Positions 18,477-26,157 of a DNA stretch of 33,034 nucleotides are shown one piece after another (position 1 is the first letter of the stretch; each line of letters starts with the position of its first letter). This stretch comes from a virus: positions 1 through 33,034 of IMG/VR virus record IMGVR_UViG_3300049043_000356, one strand, 5' to 3'. A program made the position numbers and the translations under genes. The notes under the pieces were generated by a model, which ran no database searches, was not told where the DNA came from, and saw only the letters and a program-made list of their open reading frames with translations.

Positions 18477-18868
18477 CGTGTTTAATTTGTAATAAAGAAG
18501 GAAAAATAAGAATTGATCAATTTAACCGCCGAGGTAAAACTTGGGAATGTAGGTCTTGCGCTTATAGCGGCAAAAAGCTCAATATACAAAAACCTTCTCC
18601 TCGACATGATCCAATTAAGCAAGGGGCCTGGAATAGCTATTACAAAGCAAAACAAAGATGTAATACCGGACATGGTGGTTATTACACGTGTATTGAATTT
18701 AGGTTTAATTCTTTTGAAGAGTTCTACAAAGAGTTGGGACCACGGCCCGATGGAATGAGCTTGGATCGGATTGATAATCTTGGTCATTATGAACCAGGAA
18801 ATGTCCGCTGGGTTACCCATCAAGAGCAATGTAACAACCGCCGTGCTCGCGGCTCAGTTTTCAAGTAA
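18443..18868 (+). CDS. HNH/AP2-type phage nuclease-like protein with zinc ribbon
   Basis: A 141-residue protein. The N-terminus has CLICNKEGKIRI and CRSCAYSG, a four-cysteine zinc ribbon. The C-terminus reads RPDGMSLDRIDNLGHYEPGN then VRWVTHQEQCNNRRA, the usual end of phage HNH homing-type proteins (LDRIDN..GxYxPxNVRW). It overlaps the preceding gene by 34 bases, unusual unless that gene's tail is an artefact. Most likely a selfish homing nuclease or DNA-binding relative inserted beside virion genes. Confidence 0.75.
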   Translation: MSSQRWNYVDVTCLICNKEGKIRIDQFNRRGKTWECRSCAYSGKKLNIQKPSPRHDPIKQGAWNSYYKAKQRCNTGHGGYYTCIEFRFNSFEEFYKELGPRPDGMSLDRIDNLGHYEPGNVRWVTHQEQCNNRRARGSVFK

Positions 18869-18894
18869 AGTGGTAGCGCCCATTCAAACACAAC

Positions 18895-19020
18895 GTGGCA
18901 AAACCCAAAACATCTTCATCCGTCAAGCTTGAGTCCAAGCCCAAGAAAACTAGACAAGGCCAGGGCCAGCACAGTCTTCCTAATCACGGACGCAAAAAAA
19001 TGCGCGGTCAAGGTAAATAA
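18895..19020 (+). CDS. 41-aa basic QGQG protein, copy 1
   Basis: GTG start, reading MAKPKTSSSVKLESKPKKTR then QGQGQHSLPNHGRKKMRGQGK. A second copy at 30673-30810 shares the C-terminal half almost exactly (KTxxQGQGxxSxPxHGRKxxRGQGK). I recall similar very short Lys/Arg/Gly proteins in marine cyanophage genomes. The conserved basic tail suggests binding to nucleic acid or incorporation in the virion; no function is established to my knowledge. It lies just before the endolysin gene. Confidence 0.7.
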   Translation: MAKPKTSSSVKLESKPKKTRQGQGQHSLPNHGRKKMRGQGK

Positions 19021-19032
19021 TTTGTGTATGAT

Positions 19033-19056
19033 TGGGGGTAATAAGTGTTGCCCCCA
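19033..19056 (+). promoter_or_regulatory. Hairpin covering the endolysin start
   Basis: TGGGGG (19033-19038) pairs with CCCCCA (19051-19056), whose last base is the A of the endolysin ATG. The 12-base loop holds the only purine-rich stretch near the start (TAATAAG). It could restrain early translation of the lysis gene, or act as a weak terminator; there is no T-run. Confidence 0.35.
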
Positions 19057-19721
19057 TGTCTGACATTTCTTGTGCGATTAGTTTAATTTGTAAGCATGAA
19101 GGCTTTAGTGAAAAGGCATACGCCGATCCTGTAACGGGAAAAGAGCCTTACACCTTTGGTTACGGCACGCAGTTTTACCCTGACGGATCTCCGGTAAAAC
19201 AAGGACAATGCTGTACAAAAGAGAAAGCATTGGAATATTTGTTCCACGAAGTGCATTTAATTGATACTCAGTTGTTAAAACTAAACTTGGGTCTTGATGA
19301 TTTCATGCGTCAAGCCTTAATATCTTTTATCCATTCCATTGGGTGGGAGCCTTTTCTTTACAGCGACATTGTCGACTGCATTGATAAAGAAGATTTTTTT
19401 GGTGCCACCCAGGGAATGTCTTGCTGGATCTTTGATGCTGAACACAAGGTCATAGGCGGCCTTATTGACAGGCGCAGAGAGGAGGTTGATTTATTTCTTC
19501 AGGAAGTTGACACAAATCAGTGGGCTTCTACTGAAGTGTTGCTTGCTGCGTTCCGAAATTACACGGCGGCTCCCCACCAAGTAAAAGCAATTCGTACCCT
19601 GGAAGAACAGATCAGCCCTTATCTTTTGTCACAGTTTGCCAATGACTTTGACATTGAAGGGGATTCGTGGTCTTCTTTTCTTCCGGAAGAGCTTGACGCA
19701 ATATTTACAGGTTGGGCGTAG
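19056..19721 (+). CDS. Endolysin, GH24 muramidase
   Basis: A 221-residue protein. Residues 10-38 read LICKHEGFSEKAYADPVTGK then EPYTFGYGTQ, giving Glu15, Asp24 and Thr33, the catalytic Glu/Asp/Thr layout of T4/lambdoid GH24 lysozymes with a slightly longer loop between Asp and Thr. DFMRQALISFIHSIGW and GLIDRRREEVDLFL match later conserved helices of the family. It would cleave the MurNAc-GlcNAc bond for host lysis. About 60 residues beyond the domain are unassigned. There is no signal peptide, so release would need a holin, which I cannot identify with certainty. The ATG at 19056 is preferred over an upstream TTG at 19032. Confidence 0.85.
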   Translation: MSDISCAISLICKHEGFSEKAYADPVTGKEPYTFGYGTQFYPDGSPVKQGQCCTKEKALEYLFHEVHLIDTQLLKLNLGLDDFMRQALISFIHSIGWEPFLYSDIVDCIDKEDFFGATQGMSCWIFDAEHKVIGGLIDRRREEVDLFLQEVDTNQWASTEVLLAAFRNYTAAPHQVKAIRTLEEQISPYLLSQFANDFDIEGDSWSSFLPEELDAIFTGWA

Positions 19722-19748
19722 AATAATTGAAATGAAGCGATAGTTTCA

Positions 19749-20036
19749 ATGGAGCACACAACGGAACCCACTGAGTTTCAGCTACCATTAGAGCTTCAAT
19801 TTTCAATGCGCAAGGCTGAGCTGGTAGCGCAAGAACTCACTTGGGATGAGCTCTACGCCGCACTCCTCAACCTTTACCACCAACGTTTAATGGAGTGGCA
19901 TGCCATTAAAACGCTGATGGCAGATGAAAATATTGATATTGATTTTGACATCCCCACCGATTTGGAGCTTGCAGAACTCGCGGCTGCATGCGCATATTCG
20001 GACGACGACGATGAAGACGAACTTCAGCCGTTCTGA
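19749..20036 (+). CDS. Small acidic phage protein, 95 aa
   Basis: Reads MEHTTEPTEFQLPLELQFSM and ends with a run of Asp/Glu (AYSDDDDEDELQPF). It is helical and strongly acidic, with no motif recognised. It starts 28 bases after the endolysin stop, so is probably in the same operon. Its end overlaps the convergent DUF3310 gene by 13 bases. Function unknown. Confidence 0.55.
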   Translation: MEHTTEPTEFQLPLELQFSMRKAELVAQELTWDELYAALLNLYHQRLMEWHAIKTLMADENIDIDFDIPTDLELAELAAACAYSDDDDEDELQPF

Positions 20037-20691
20037 GTTTCGTCCAGCTCAATAAGACGATTTAAGTACCACTGCGCCTTTTTCAGGGACTCGGTTCCAC
20101 CCTTGTGACGCTCTCTCCAAATATATTTCATACAGTTTCCTTTGCAGTAGCCACGAAATTCCTCGTTGGTTAAAGCCGCTTCAATGGCTTCAATTGTTTC
20201 GATGCCGCCATCCGTGTAATGTGACGGGTGGTTAACAACATCTTCTTTTAATTGAGGACGTTCTTGAATTGTGAATACAGAGTTGTCTTTAATTGCCCAG
20301 GGTACAGGACAGACGCCCCCAGGGCAGTCAAGTACTTTTTTGTTTTCTATCGGAGCAAACCACGTCGCTTGAGGGATTCTTCCTTCATCTCCTCCGTTGG
20401 TCCTTCCAGCTCCAGCACCAGGGCCTTGGGCTTCGGGCTGGCTCCCATCGCCATGCCCTCCTCCGCTGACGGAATGTAACCCGTCAATCCGGGTCGGTCC
20501 ATCCCCTCGATGTTGAGTGGGTTCCTCTCCATTCCCTCCTCGCATGCTGCTAAGCCCCTGTTATACATGTCATATAAAGGTACATCATTTTCTTCGTTTG
20601 CGAGTGGCTGCCCAAAATCTTCTTCTTGATCAAGACAACGGCATTTCACTTCGTCCTGAACAAAGGCATCCAAAAATGCAGATGCGTGCAT
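20024..20691 (-). CDS. DUF3310-domain phage protein (frame-broken)
   Basis: The C-terminal part reads VNHPSHYTDGGIETIEAIEA, then GYCKGNCMKYIWRERHKGG and SLKKAQWYLNRLIEL, the clear DUF3310 signature found in many phage early regions (annotated there as nucleotide-kinase-like, role unproven). In this frame no ATG, GTG or TTG exists between 20359 and the domain, while the upstream frame 20347-20691 (MHASAFLDAFVQDEVKCRCL) ends just there. Adding one T to the TTT run at 20357-20359 (minus strand) joins them as KRRGFAPIENKKVLDCPGG. I therefore annotate one gene of about 222 residues. Confidence 0.7.
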
Positions 20692-20729
20692 GTTATTAAG
20701 CCTTGATGTATGTCTTTTACAATAATACT

Positions 20730-21107
20730 ATGGCAAATTTCTTTGATCCCACTTACGATCCCAGGCAAGATTCCGGATCTTCTGGGGTCGAAGTAACTGA
20801 TTTAACGCCCGAAAAAATCTACGATACGGATTTACGGCGTCTTCCCGAAGAAGAAAGGGGTGCCACAAAGTCTGTTAATGATCAGCAAAACCGTGTAGCA
20901 AAGTTTATGCGGGCTGCCAAAACAGCGGGCGCTTATCGTCTTCGTGCAGGAATTGCTGAACCAACAATCCGAGGGAAAACACCGCGTACCCCAGCAACAA
21001 TCGCTGGCACGGAATTACCAAGCATGGGGGATACCGCCGGGCCTGTCGGAAGTACCAACTACGCCAACAAACCACAACCACGCTTTGGTAAAGCGTTCAA
21101 TTATTAA
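20730..21107 (+). CDS. Phage hypothetical protein, 125 aa
   Basis: ATG at 20730 (MANFFDPTYDPRQDSGSSGV) is preferred over an upstream ATG at 20703 because the intervening residues look like leader sequence. The protein is hydrophilic, Pro/Thr/Arg-rich, with AKFMRAAKTAGAYRLRAGIA as its only helical segment, and ends RFGKAFNY. The lone rightward gene between two leftward blocks, divergent from DUF3310 and convergent with the dCTP deaminase (4-base overlap). Function unknown. Confidence 0.5.
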   Translation: MANFFDPTYDPRQDSGSSGVEVTDLTPEKIYDTDLRRLPEEERGATKSVNDQQNRVAKFMRAAKTAGAYRLRAGIAEPTIRGKTPRTPATIAGTELPSMGDTAGPVGSTNYANKPQPRFGKAFNY

Positions 21108-21690
21108 ACCTGAGAAAACACAACTTCATTCGGTTGGTCCTGGTATTTACCCTGGCGATCTTGATAACTTACTTGACACGGCTCTCCGCGATAAAAAAGA
21201 AGTTGTGTTATTCCTTCGTTGGCATAAATACGATTAAATAAGCCAGTACAGTTACTAATCTCAAGTGTTAAATAACCCTCCCAACCGCTTTCCGCTGGGG
21301 TGATATTTACCAAGATGCCAGATCGTGCGTAGGTTGATTTGCCAACTGCAACAACTGTAATATCACGTGGCAACTTAAGACGTTCTTGCGCTACTCCCAG
21401 GCAGTAGCCGTATGGAGGCAATAAAAAATACTGACCGCGCTCGTCTTCCAACAACTCAGCAGGCTTGAGAATGTCGGGATCAAAAGCTTTGGGATCGCAA
21501 TCTCCGGCCTGAACTTTTCCAAAAATTAAACATTGCTTAGGTGACAGGCGAATGTCATAGCCATAGGAACCAAGGCCATAACTTAAGAGCTTCCGTCCAT
21601 CTTGGTGGCTGACCAGGCGATCAAAAAGGGTTCGATCATCCCTTTTTCTTCGGCCAGTTGTTTGATTTCCCAGTCGGCAAGAACGCTCAT
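21104..21690 (-). CDS. dcd: dCTP deaminase
   Basis: Converts dCTP to dUTP, feeding thymidylate synthesis during phage replication. The restored protein (about 195 aa, the usual family length) begins MSVLADWEIKQLAEEKGMIE and contains LLSYGLGSYGYDIRLSPKQC, VAVGKSTYARSGILVNITPA and GWEGYLTLEISN, the last carrying the family's catalytic Glu. A single missing base in the A run 21623-21627 (T run on the coding strand) splits the first 20 or so residues from the rest; restoring it gives IEPFFDRLVSHQDGRKL. The end overlaps the convergent gene by four bases. It lies with methyltransferase-like and HTH genes in a leftward metabolism block. Confidence 0.85.
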
Positions 21691-21723
21691 GACAGTTGTC
21701 TATCGTTATTTAGTATACAAAAA

Positions 21724-22310
21724 TCAACACAGAATGCGTCCTTTTTCTCCGTAAATGTCAATGAAACGTTCCGTGGCTTCAGCCGCTTCGTTGACGGGAG
21801 GAAGATAAACCAAAAAAGAAGTGCACGTTTTCTGCTCTTTAATCCCACCGCTGGTGTTCACAACCAACTTGGGAGGCGTCCGTAAGATGCACACTGGAAA
21901 ATCAAATAGATTTTGTTCATACCTAATCATGTCTGGGCAATTTGTAAAGTACAAACCTTGCTTGATTTCTCGAGCAAGCCACGCTTTTCTTATTTTTCTA
22001 AACCAAATAGCGTGAGAAGAAATTAAAGACGGAGAGGTAGACCTTGTCATCTTCCATCTTTGTTGTTTCTTTTCCCAAAAATACGTACCGCTGGGGGAAA
22101 CAGGTAGACGCTTCCGTACCATTGCTGGGCGTTTAAGCCGTCATCCAGTGGACTATAGAATTCTTTTGCTTCTACATACGTATTAGCCAGCGGAGAACTG
22201 GCAACATCTAAATCGATGCCGTCAAGCAAAGCGTGTGCAGCGGCAACAAGATCATAATTTGTTATTAATTCACGATCTTCTGCATGTTTTAAAATATTTT
22301 GAATGGCCAT
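21724..22310 (-). CDS. Phage adenine methyltransferase-like protein (frame-broken)
   Basis: Two frames (22047-22310 and 21724-22122) join by adding one C to the five-base run at 22093-22097, giving WYGSVYLFPPSGTYFWEKKQ. The layout is that of phage Dam-type N6-adenine methyltransferases: GIDLDVASSPLANTYVEAKE, then a Trp-Gly-strand and a PP loop. The usual NPPY/DPPY catalytic loop is here FPPS, so activity may be altered or absent. Later FDFPVCILRTPPKLV fits the strand after the target-binding region. About 195 aa. The start codon overlaps the stop of the upstream gene at 22310. Possible roles are self-protection against host nucleases or a non-catalytic relative. Confidence 0.6.
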
Positions 22311-22696
22311 CAGTTTTCTGCGGCACGGTTGTAATCAATTTCAAAGTAACGCATGCCCTCGCCATCATTGATAACGTAACCAGCTTTTTCTTGCGGATCA
22401 ATATTCTGTGCCGACTCCAGAATTCGACGAAATGTTTCGGCCATGTCTCCGTTGTTGTCGCGTTCGCACTCTTCTTGCGCTGCGTGCAACTCTTTAAGTG
22501 TTAGGAAAAACATAGAACGCGCCATATTTTCAGGCTGAAACACCATGACGCCAGGACCTTCGTAATCCCACATCTTGCAATAATGTTCACCCATGTCACC
22601 AAGAATGAGCTTCATGGTGCTCTCAAGCATCTTTGCTTTTGTGTCGTCAAGTTCTGGTCCGATAACTGACGCGATTAGTTTTTCCCTACGGTTCAT
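22310..22696 (-). CDS. Phage hypothetical protein, 128 aa
   Basis: Reads MNRREKLIASVIGPELDDTK; helical, acidic, with MKLILGDMGEHYCKMWDYEG and KELHAAQEECERDNNGDMAE. No catalytic motif is seen. It overlaps both neighbours by one to four bases (ATGA-type junctions), so it is translated in one operon with the methyltransferase-like protein and the gene upstream. Function unknown. Confidence 0.65.
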   Translation of the reverse strand: MNRREKLIASVIGPELDDTKAKMLESTMKLILGDMGEHYCKMWDYEGPGVMVFQPENMARSMFFLTLKELHAAQEECERDNNGDMAETFRRILESAQNIDPQEKAGYVINDGEGMRYFEIDYNRAAEN

Positions 22697-23150
22697 GGTT
22701 CCAGTAATCCTTGCTTGGCGAGTGATTCGATCAGTTTATCTGTTGGCTGGTATAAAACGACCATTTTTCCAAGAACACCTCTTTTTTTAACAAGTTTTCC
22801 GTCCGCATCCCTGACCTTGTCAAATTCTCCAGAGCGAATAAGATACTCCGCTACGCAACGAAGGCGTCTTTTAAGCGGGAGCTCGGCTTGAGGAAACTTG
22901 CCGCAAATGGTGTCTGCATTCATGTCACGAAAAGCAAGACGCAAACGGTTGGCAAGTGTCATGCCTGAGTTAGCGTCTTCTTCTTCATAGTTTTTTAAGT
23001 TTTCCAGGTATCGATGTAAGCACCCAACATCAAAAGATCCCCCGGGGGCAGGAACATTTCTACTTGGCGCGCCAAGGATTCCGGAAGTACCTCTTCGTAA
23101 TTATTAAGAGTAACCTCGCTGACCTTAAAACTCTTGAAGCGGTGCGCCAT
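22693..23150 (-). CDS. Phage hypothetical protein, likely one gene in two frames
   Basis: Frame 22995-23150 (MAHRFKSFKVSEVTLNNYEE, ending LLMLGAYIDTWKT) runs into frame 22693-22962, whose open reading continues upstream as HRYLENLKNYEEEDANSGMT. Changing one base count near 23010 would give a single protein of about 150 aa. The C-terminal half (RRLRCVAEYLIRSGEFDKVR, KRGVLGKMVVLYQP) looks like a winged-helix fold, but I cannot confirm it. The start overlaps the stop of the HTH gene (taATGg). If the join is wrong, there are two small genes. Confidence 0.5.
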
Positions 23151-23566
23151 TAGCTGTCAAAATCCCTTGGCGGAGACTGGTACAGTTTTCCAAATCCTCG
23201 TTGATAATCACGCGATCCAAGTTCTCTATTTTTTGCAAAAGACCGCACAAGATTGTTCCAGGGGATGCGGATGATTGCTTTTTTACTGGGGTTGGGGCAA
23301 GCATTAATGTAATGAATGCCCTCGACCCAGCCCTTGTCCGGTGTCTTTCTGCCAATCGCCATCCAGTTTCTAAGCGTTTGATCTGAAACGTTCAAGCGTT
23401 TAGCACATTCTTCTGTTGAAATATATTCGTCGGCATAAGCCTCTGGATTTAATACGTCCGTTTCTTCGTTTTCGTAACGGCTATGCCACATGGACGCCAA
23501 AATATTTCTAATGCCTTTCAACTCGTGAGCAACATCTTCTAAACCTTTTCTTAAGCCGTAAGCCAT
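23150..23566 (-). CDS. MerR/excisionase-type helix-turn-helix protein
   Basis: A 138-residue protein. Residues 1-30 are helical (MAYGLRKGLEDVAHELKGIR); residues 46-75 read YISTEECAKRLNVSDQTLRN then WMAIGRK, a clear HTH_17-like helix-turn-helix. The segment PSKKAIIRIPWNNLVRSF matches the strand and helix that follow in excisionase-like proteins. First gene of the leftward block and divergent from the membrane protein at 23620, so it may control its own operon or the tail-fibre side. Confidence 0.7.
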   Translation of the reverse strand: MAYGLRKGLEDVAHELKGIRNILASMWHSRYENEETDVLNPEAYADEYISTEECAKRLNVSDQTLRNWMAIGRKTPDKGWVEGIHYINACPNPSKKAIIRIPWNNLVRSFAKNRELGSRDYQRGFGKLYQSPPRDFDS

Positions 23567-23619
23567 GTCAACAAAGTCTTTGATTAGATGCTAACGTGTA
23601 AGAAAACATTTTGCTTGAT

Positions 23620-23907
23620 ATGGAACAACCTGTTCCCCCCAGCCAAACCCCCGCTCCTCCCCAAATCACTCCGGAACAACTGGAAGAAATGAAGGCGCGT
23701 GCCAGGGAATTGGCCATTCAGCAAACCCTGGTGCAACAAGCAGCAATTCCTTCGACACAAAAAGAAATTATTTATGTTCGGAGAAATCTAACGGTTGCAG
23801 AGCTTCTGTTGTTAATTCTTTTGTCTTGTGGAATTGTAACAGGAATTCAGTGGAGCTGGAACACAGCGGCAAACTTAATTCCACGCATTGAAATTAAAGT
23901 TCGCTAG
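23620..23907 (+). CDS. Small membrane-anchored phage protein
   Basis: ATG at 23620 (MEQPVPPSQTPAPPQITPEQ); the upstream ATG at 23611 is also possible. Residues 1-25 are Pro-rich, 25-60 helical (LEEMKARARELAIQQTLVQQ), then one membrane segment LTVAELLLLILLSCGIVTGI, ending in a short basic tail IEIKVR. A single-pass protein this size could be a holin, spanin or virion membrane protein; none can be assigned. It stands directly before the tail-fibre genes. Confidence 0.6.
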   Translation: MEQPVPPSQTPAPPQITPEQLEEMKARARELAIQQTLVQQAAIPSTQKEIIYVRRNLTVAELLLLILLSCGIVTGIQWSWNTAANLIPRIEIKVR

Positions 23908-23953
23908 ACAAAGACATTTATAATTGAAGAATAAGAATATGGCGTAACAGTAG

Positions 23954-26121
23954 GTGGCAAACAGGAGAATCAGCGAATTTCCCGCAATTGGCGGGATAGA
24001 AGTTAACGAGCAGGACCTGTTGACACTTGTCCACGTCTTTGAGGTGGATCCGACGCTTCGTAATAAAAAAATTACTTTTACCGAGTTTCGTAATTACTTA
24101 GACCAGTATTACGCAACCATCACGGGGGAAACGTTTGCCGGAAACGTCACGATCACCGGCAACCTTACGGTTAGCGGCGCTACCAGCCTTAATACGGTTA
24201 CAAGCTCTGGCCTGGCTACGTTCAGTGGCGTTGTTGTTCAGAATAATTTAACAACTACCGGTACGATCAGTGGCTCTACGATCACCGGGGATACGGCACG
24301 CTTTACCAACATCACTGGTGTTAGCGGAACGTTTACGAGCCAGCTTTCTGGCGCAACAATAACCGGTAATACGGTAAGGGTATCAACTGTTACGGGCGTT
24401 TCAGGTGTTTTTACAACGCAATTATCTGGCGCAACAGTTACAGGCGATACAGTCAAATACACAACTAGCACTGGAGTTTCCGGGGTATTTACCAGTCAAC
24501 TCTCTGGTGCAATTATTACCGGTGATACGGGCCGGTTCAACACAATTACTGGTGTTAGTGGAGTTTTCACAACACGGATTTCTGGCGCAACAGTTACCGG
24601 AACAAACGCTAACTTCACGACCGGTACTTTTCAAACGCTGATTGCAGGTAGTCATACAACCACAGGAAACCACACCGTTTCAGGTAACTTATTTGTTAGT
24701 GGCTCCGGTTTTTTCGCCTCTGGCATTAGTGTTACCGGCACGATCAGCGGACAAACGGTTACAGGAACAACCGCGAACTTCACTTCTGGTGTTTATCAAA
24801 ACCTAAGTGGTCTTGTTATCACAGGAGACACGGTACGTTTCACTACGGCAACTGGAGTATCCGGTGTTTTTACCAGTCAGTTTTCTGGTGCAGTTATTAC
24901 TGGTGATACTGGACGGTTTAGCAACATCACTGGTGTTAGTGGTGTATTCACAACTCAATTAAGCGGCACAACAATTACCGGCAATACAGTTCTTGCTTCT
25001 ACCGTTACTGGTGTTAGTGGAGTTTTCACCACGCAAGTAAGCGGTGCAACAATTACAGGAAACATTGGCAACTTCACAACATTAACTGCCGAGACGGCAA
25101 CCATTACCACTGGAATTGTTAAACAAAACATCACTGTTACTGGCAATATTTCTACAAGCGGAACACTGACGGTCGGCTCTTCTGGAATAATATCGTATCT
25201 GGACTCACGGTTACCAACGGAACAGTTTCAGGCGTTACATTTACTGGTACCACGGCGCAGTTCACCCAAGTTACTGGCGTAAGTGGCGTCTTCACATCCC
25301 AGCTTTCGGGGGCTGTTATTACTGGAGACACGGTACGAGCCACCACGGTTACAGGAGTCTCGGGTTTTTTCACCACTGAAGTATCTGGCGCAACTGTTAC
25401 AGGGAACATTGGCAAATTCACAACGCTAACCGGTGTTTCAGGTGTATTTACAACACAGCTTTCCGGTCAAACGCTGACAGGAAATACGGTTCAAGCAACT
25501 GTTATCACCGGTGTTAGCGGCATATTTACTGACCGAGTTTCTGGCCAAACGGTAACTGGCGGAAACGCAAGCTTTACCAGCGGCGTTTTCCAATTTTTAA
25601 CTGCCATCAACCAAACCTTTGCCGGAGACCAGACAATTAGCGGCAACTTTACCGTTTTATCAGGTGTTTTTGTCTCGGGCTCTGGTTTATTTGTTTCCGG
25701 CACAATTACAGGCGCCACCTACACGGGGATTAGCGGCACATTTACCACCCAGCTTTCAGGTGCTTCTATTACGGGAACAACAGTAAATGCAACAAATATT
25801 ACGGGGGTTACCGTTGTTGGAACAACGCTTGTTTCCGGTGCAACTGTTACCGGCAACGCGGGTCAGTTCACAACGCTAACCGGTGGAACCGCAGGCTTTA
25901 CTACCGTTACTGGTACAACAGTCACCGGAACAACAGCAAACTTTACTACTGTTTCTGGTACCACGGTCACAGGTAACACCGCACAGTTTACCAACATTAC
26001 TGGCAGTACACTTGCAATTACTACTCCTTCAGGTGCAACTGCTGCCATTGTTTGCTCTGGCGTTGTATCTGGCGGAACGGGTGGATTTATTATCCAAGGT
26101 CCTCTTGTTATCCTGCCTTAA
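23954..26121 (+). CDS. Tail fibre protein with tandem repeats (one frame break)
   Basis: Starts GTG (MANRRISEFPAIGGIEVNEQ DLLTL...), a tail-fibre N-terminus seen in cyanophages that probably docks to the tail. Then come imperfect 26-residue repeats of the form ATITGDTARFTNITGVSGTF TSQLSG, interrupted by spacer modules (HTTTGNHTVSGNLFVSGSGF). The frame stops at 25282, but one A added at 25186-25187 continues it as SGNNIVSGLTVTNGTVSGVT with many more repeats to a TAA at 26119-26121, about 723 aa in all. Such TG/SG-rich repeats form long beta-structured fibres. The C-terminal ATPSGATAAIVCSG-type tip lacks an S74 chaperone, unlike the next gene. Confidence 0.8.
24250..25560 (+). repeat. Array of 78-bp (26-codon) protein repeats
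   Basis: At least nine units of the pattern ATxTGDTxRxTxxTGVSGVF TxQLSG are seen, in three groups near 24258-24610, 24810-25070 and 25220-25560. The nucleotide sequences of neighbouring units differ mainly at third codon positions, so the repeats are clear in protein and weak in DNA. Confidence 0.75.
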
Positions 26122-26157
26122 TTCTTTCAGTTAAAATAAGAAAAAAGCTTTAGAGAA

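Noticed and set aside
23125-23355. 76-aa leftward frame near the HTH gene
   Set aside because: It overlaps the better-supported HTH gene in another frame and has no motif or start context.
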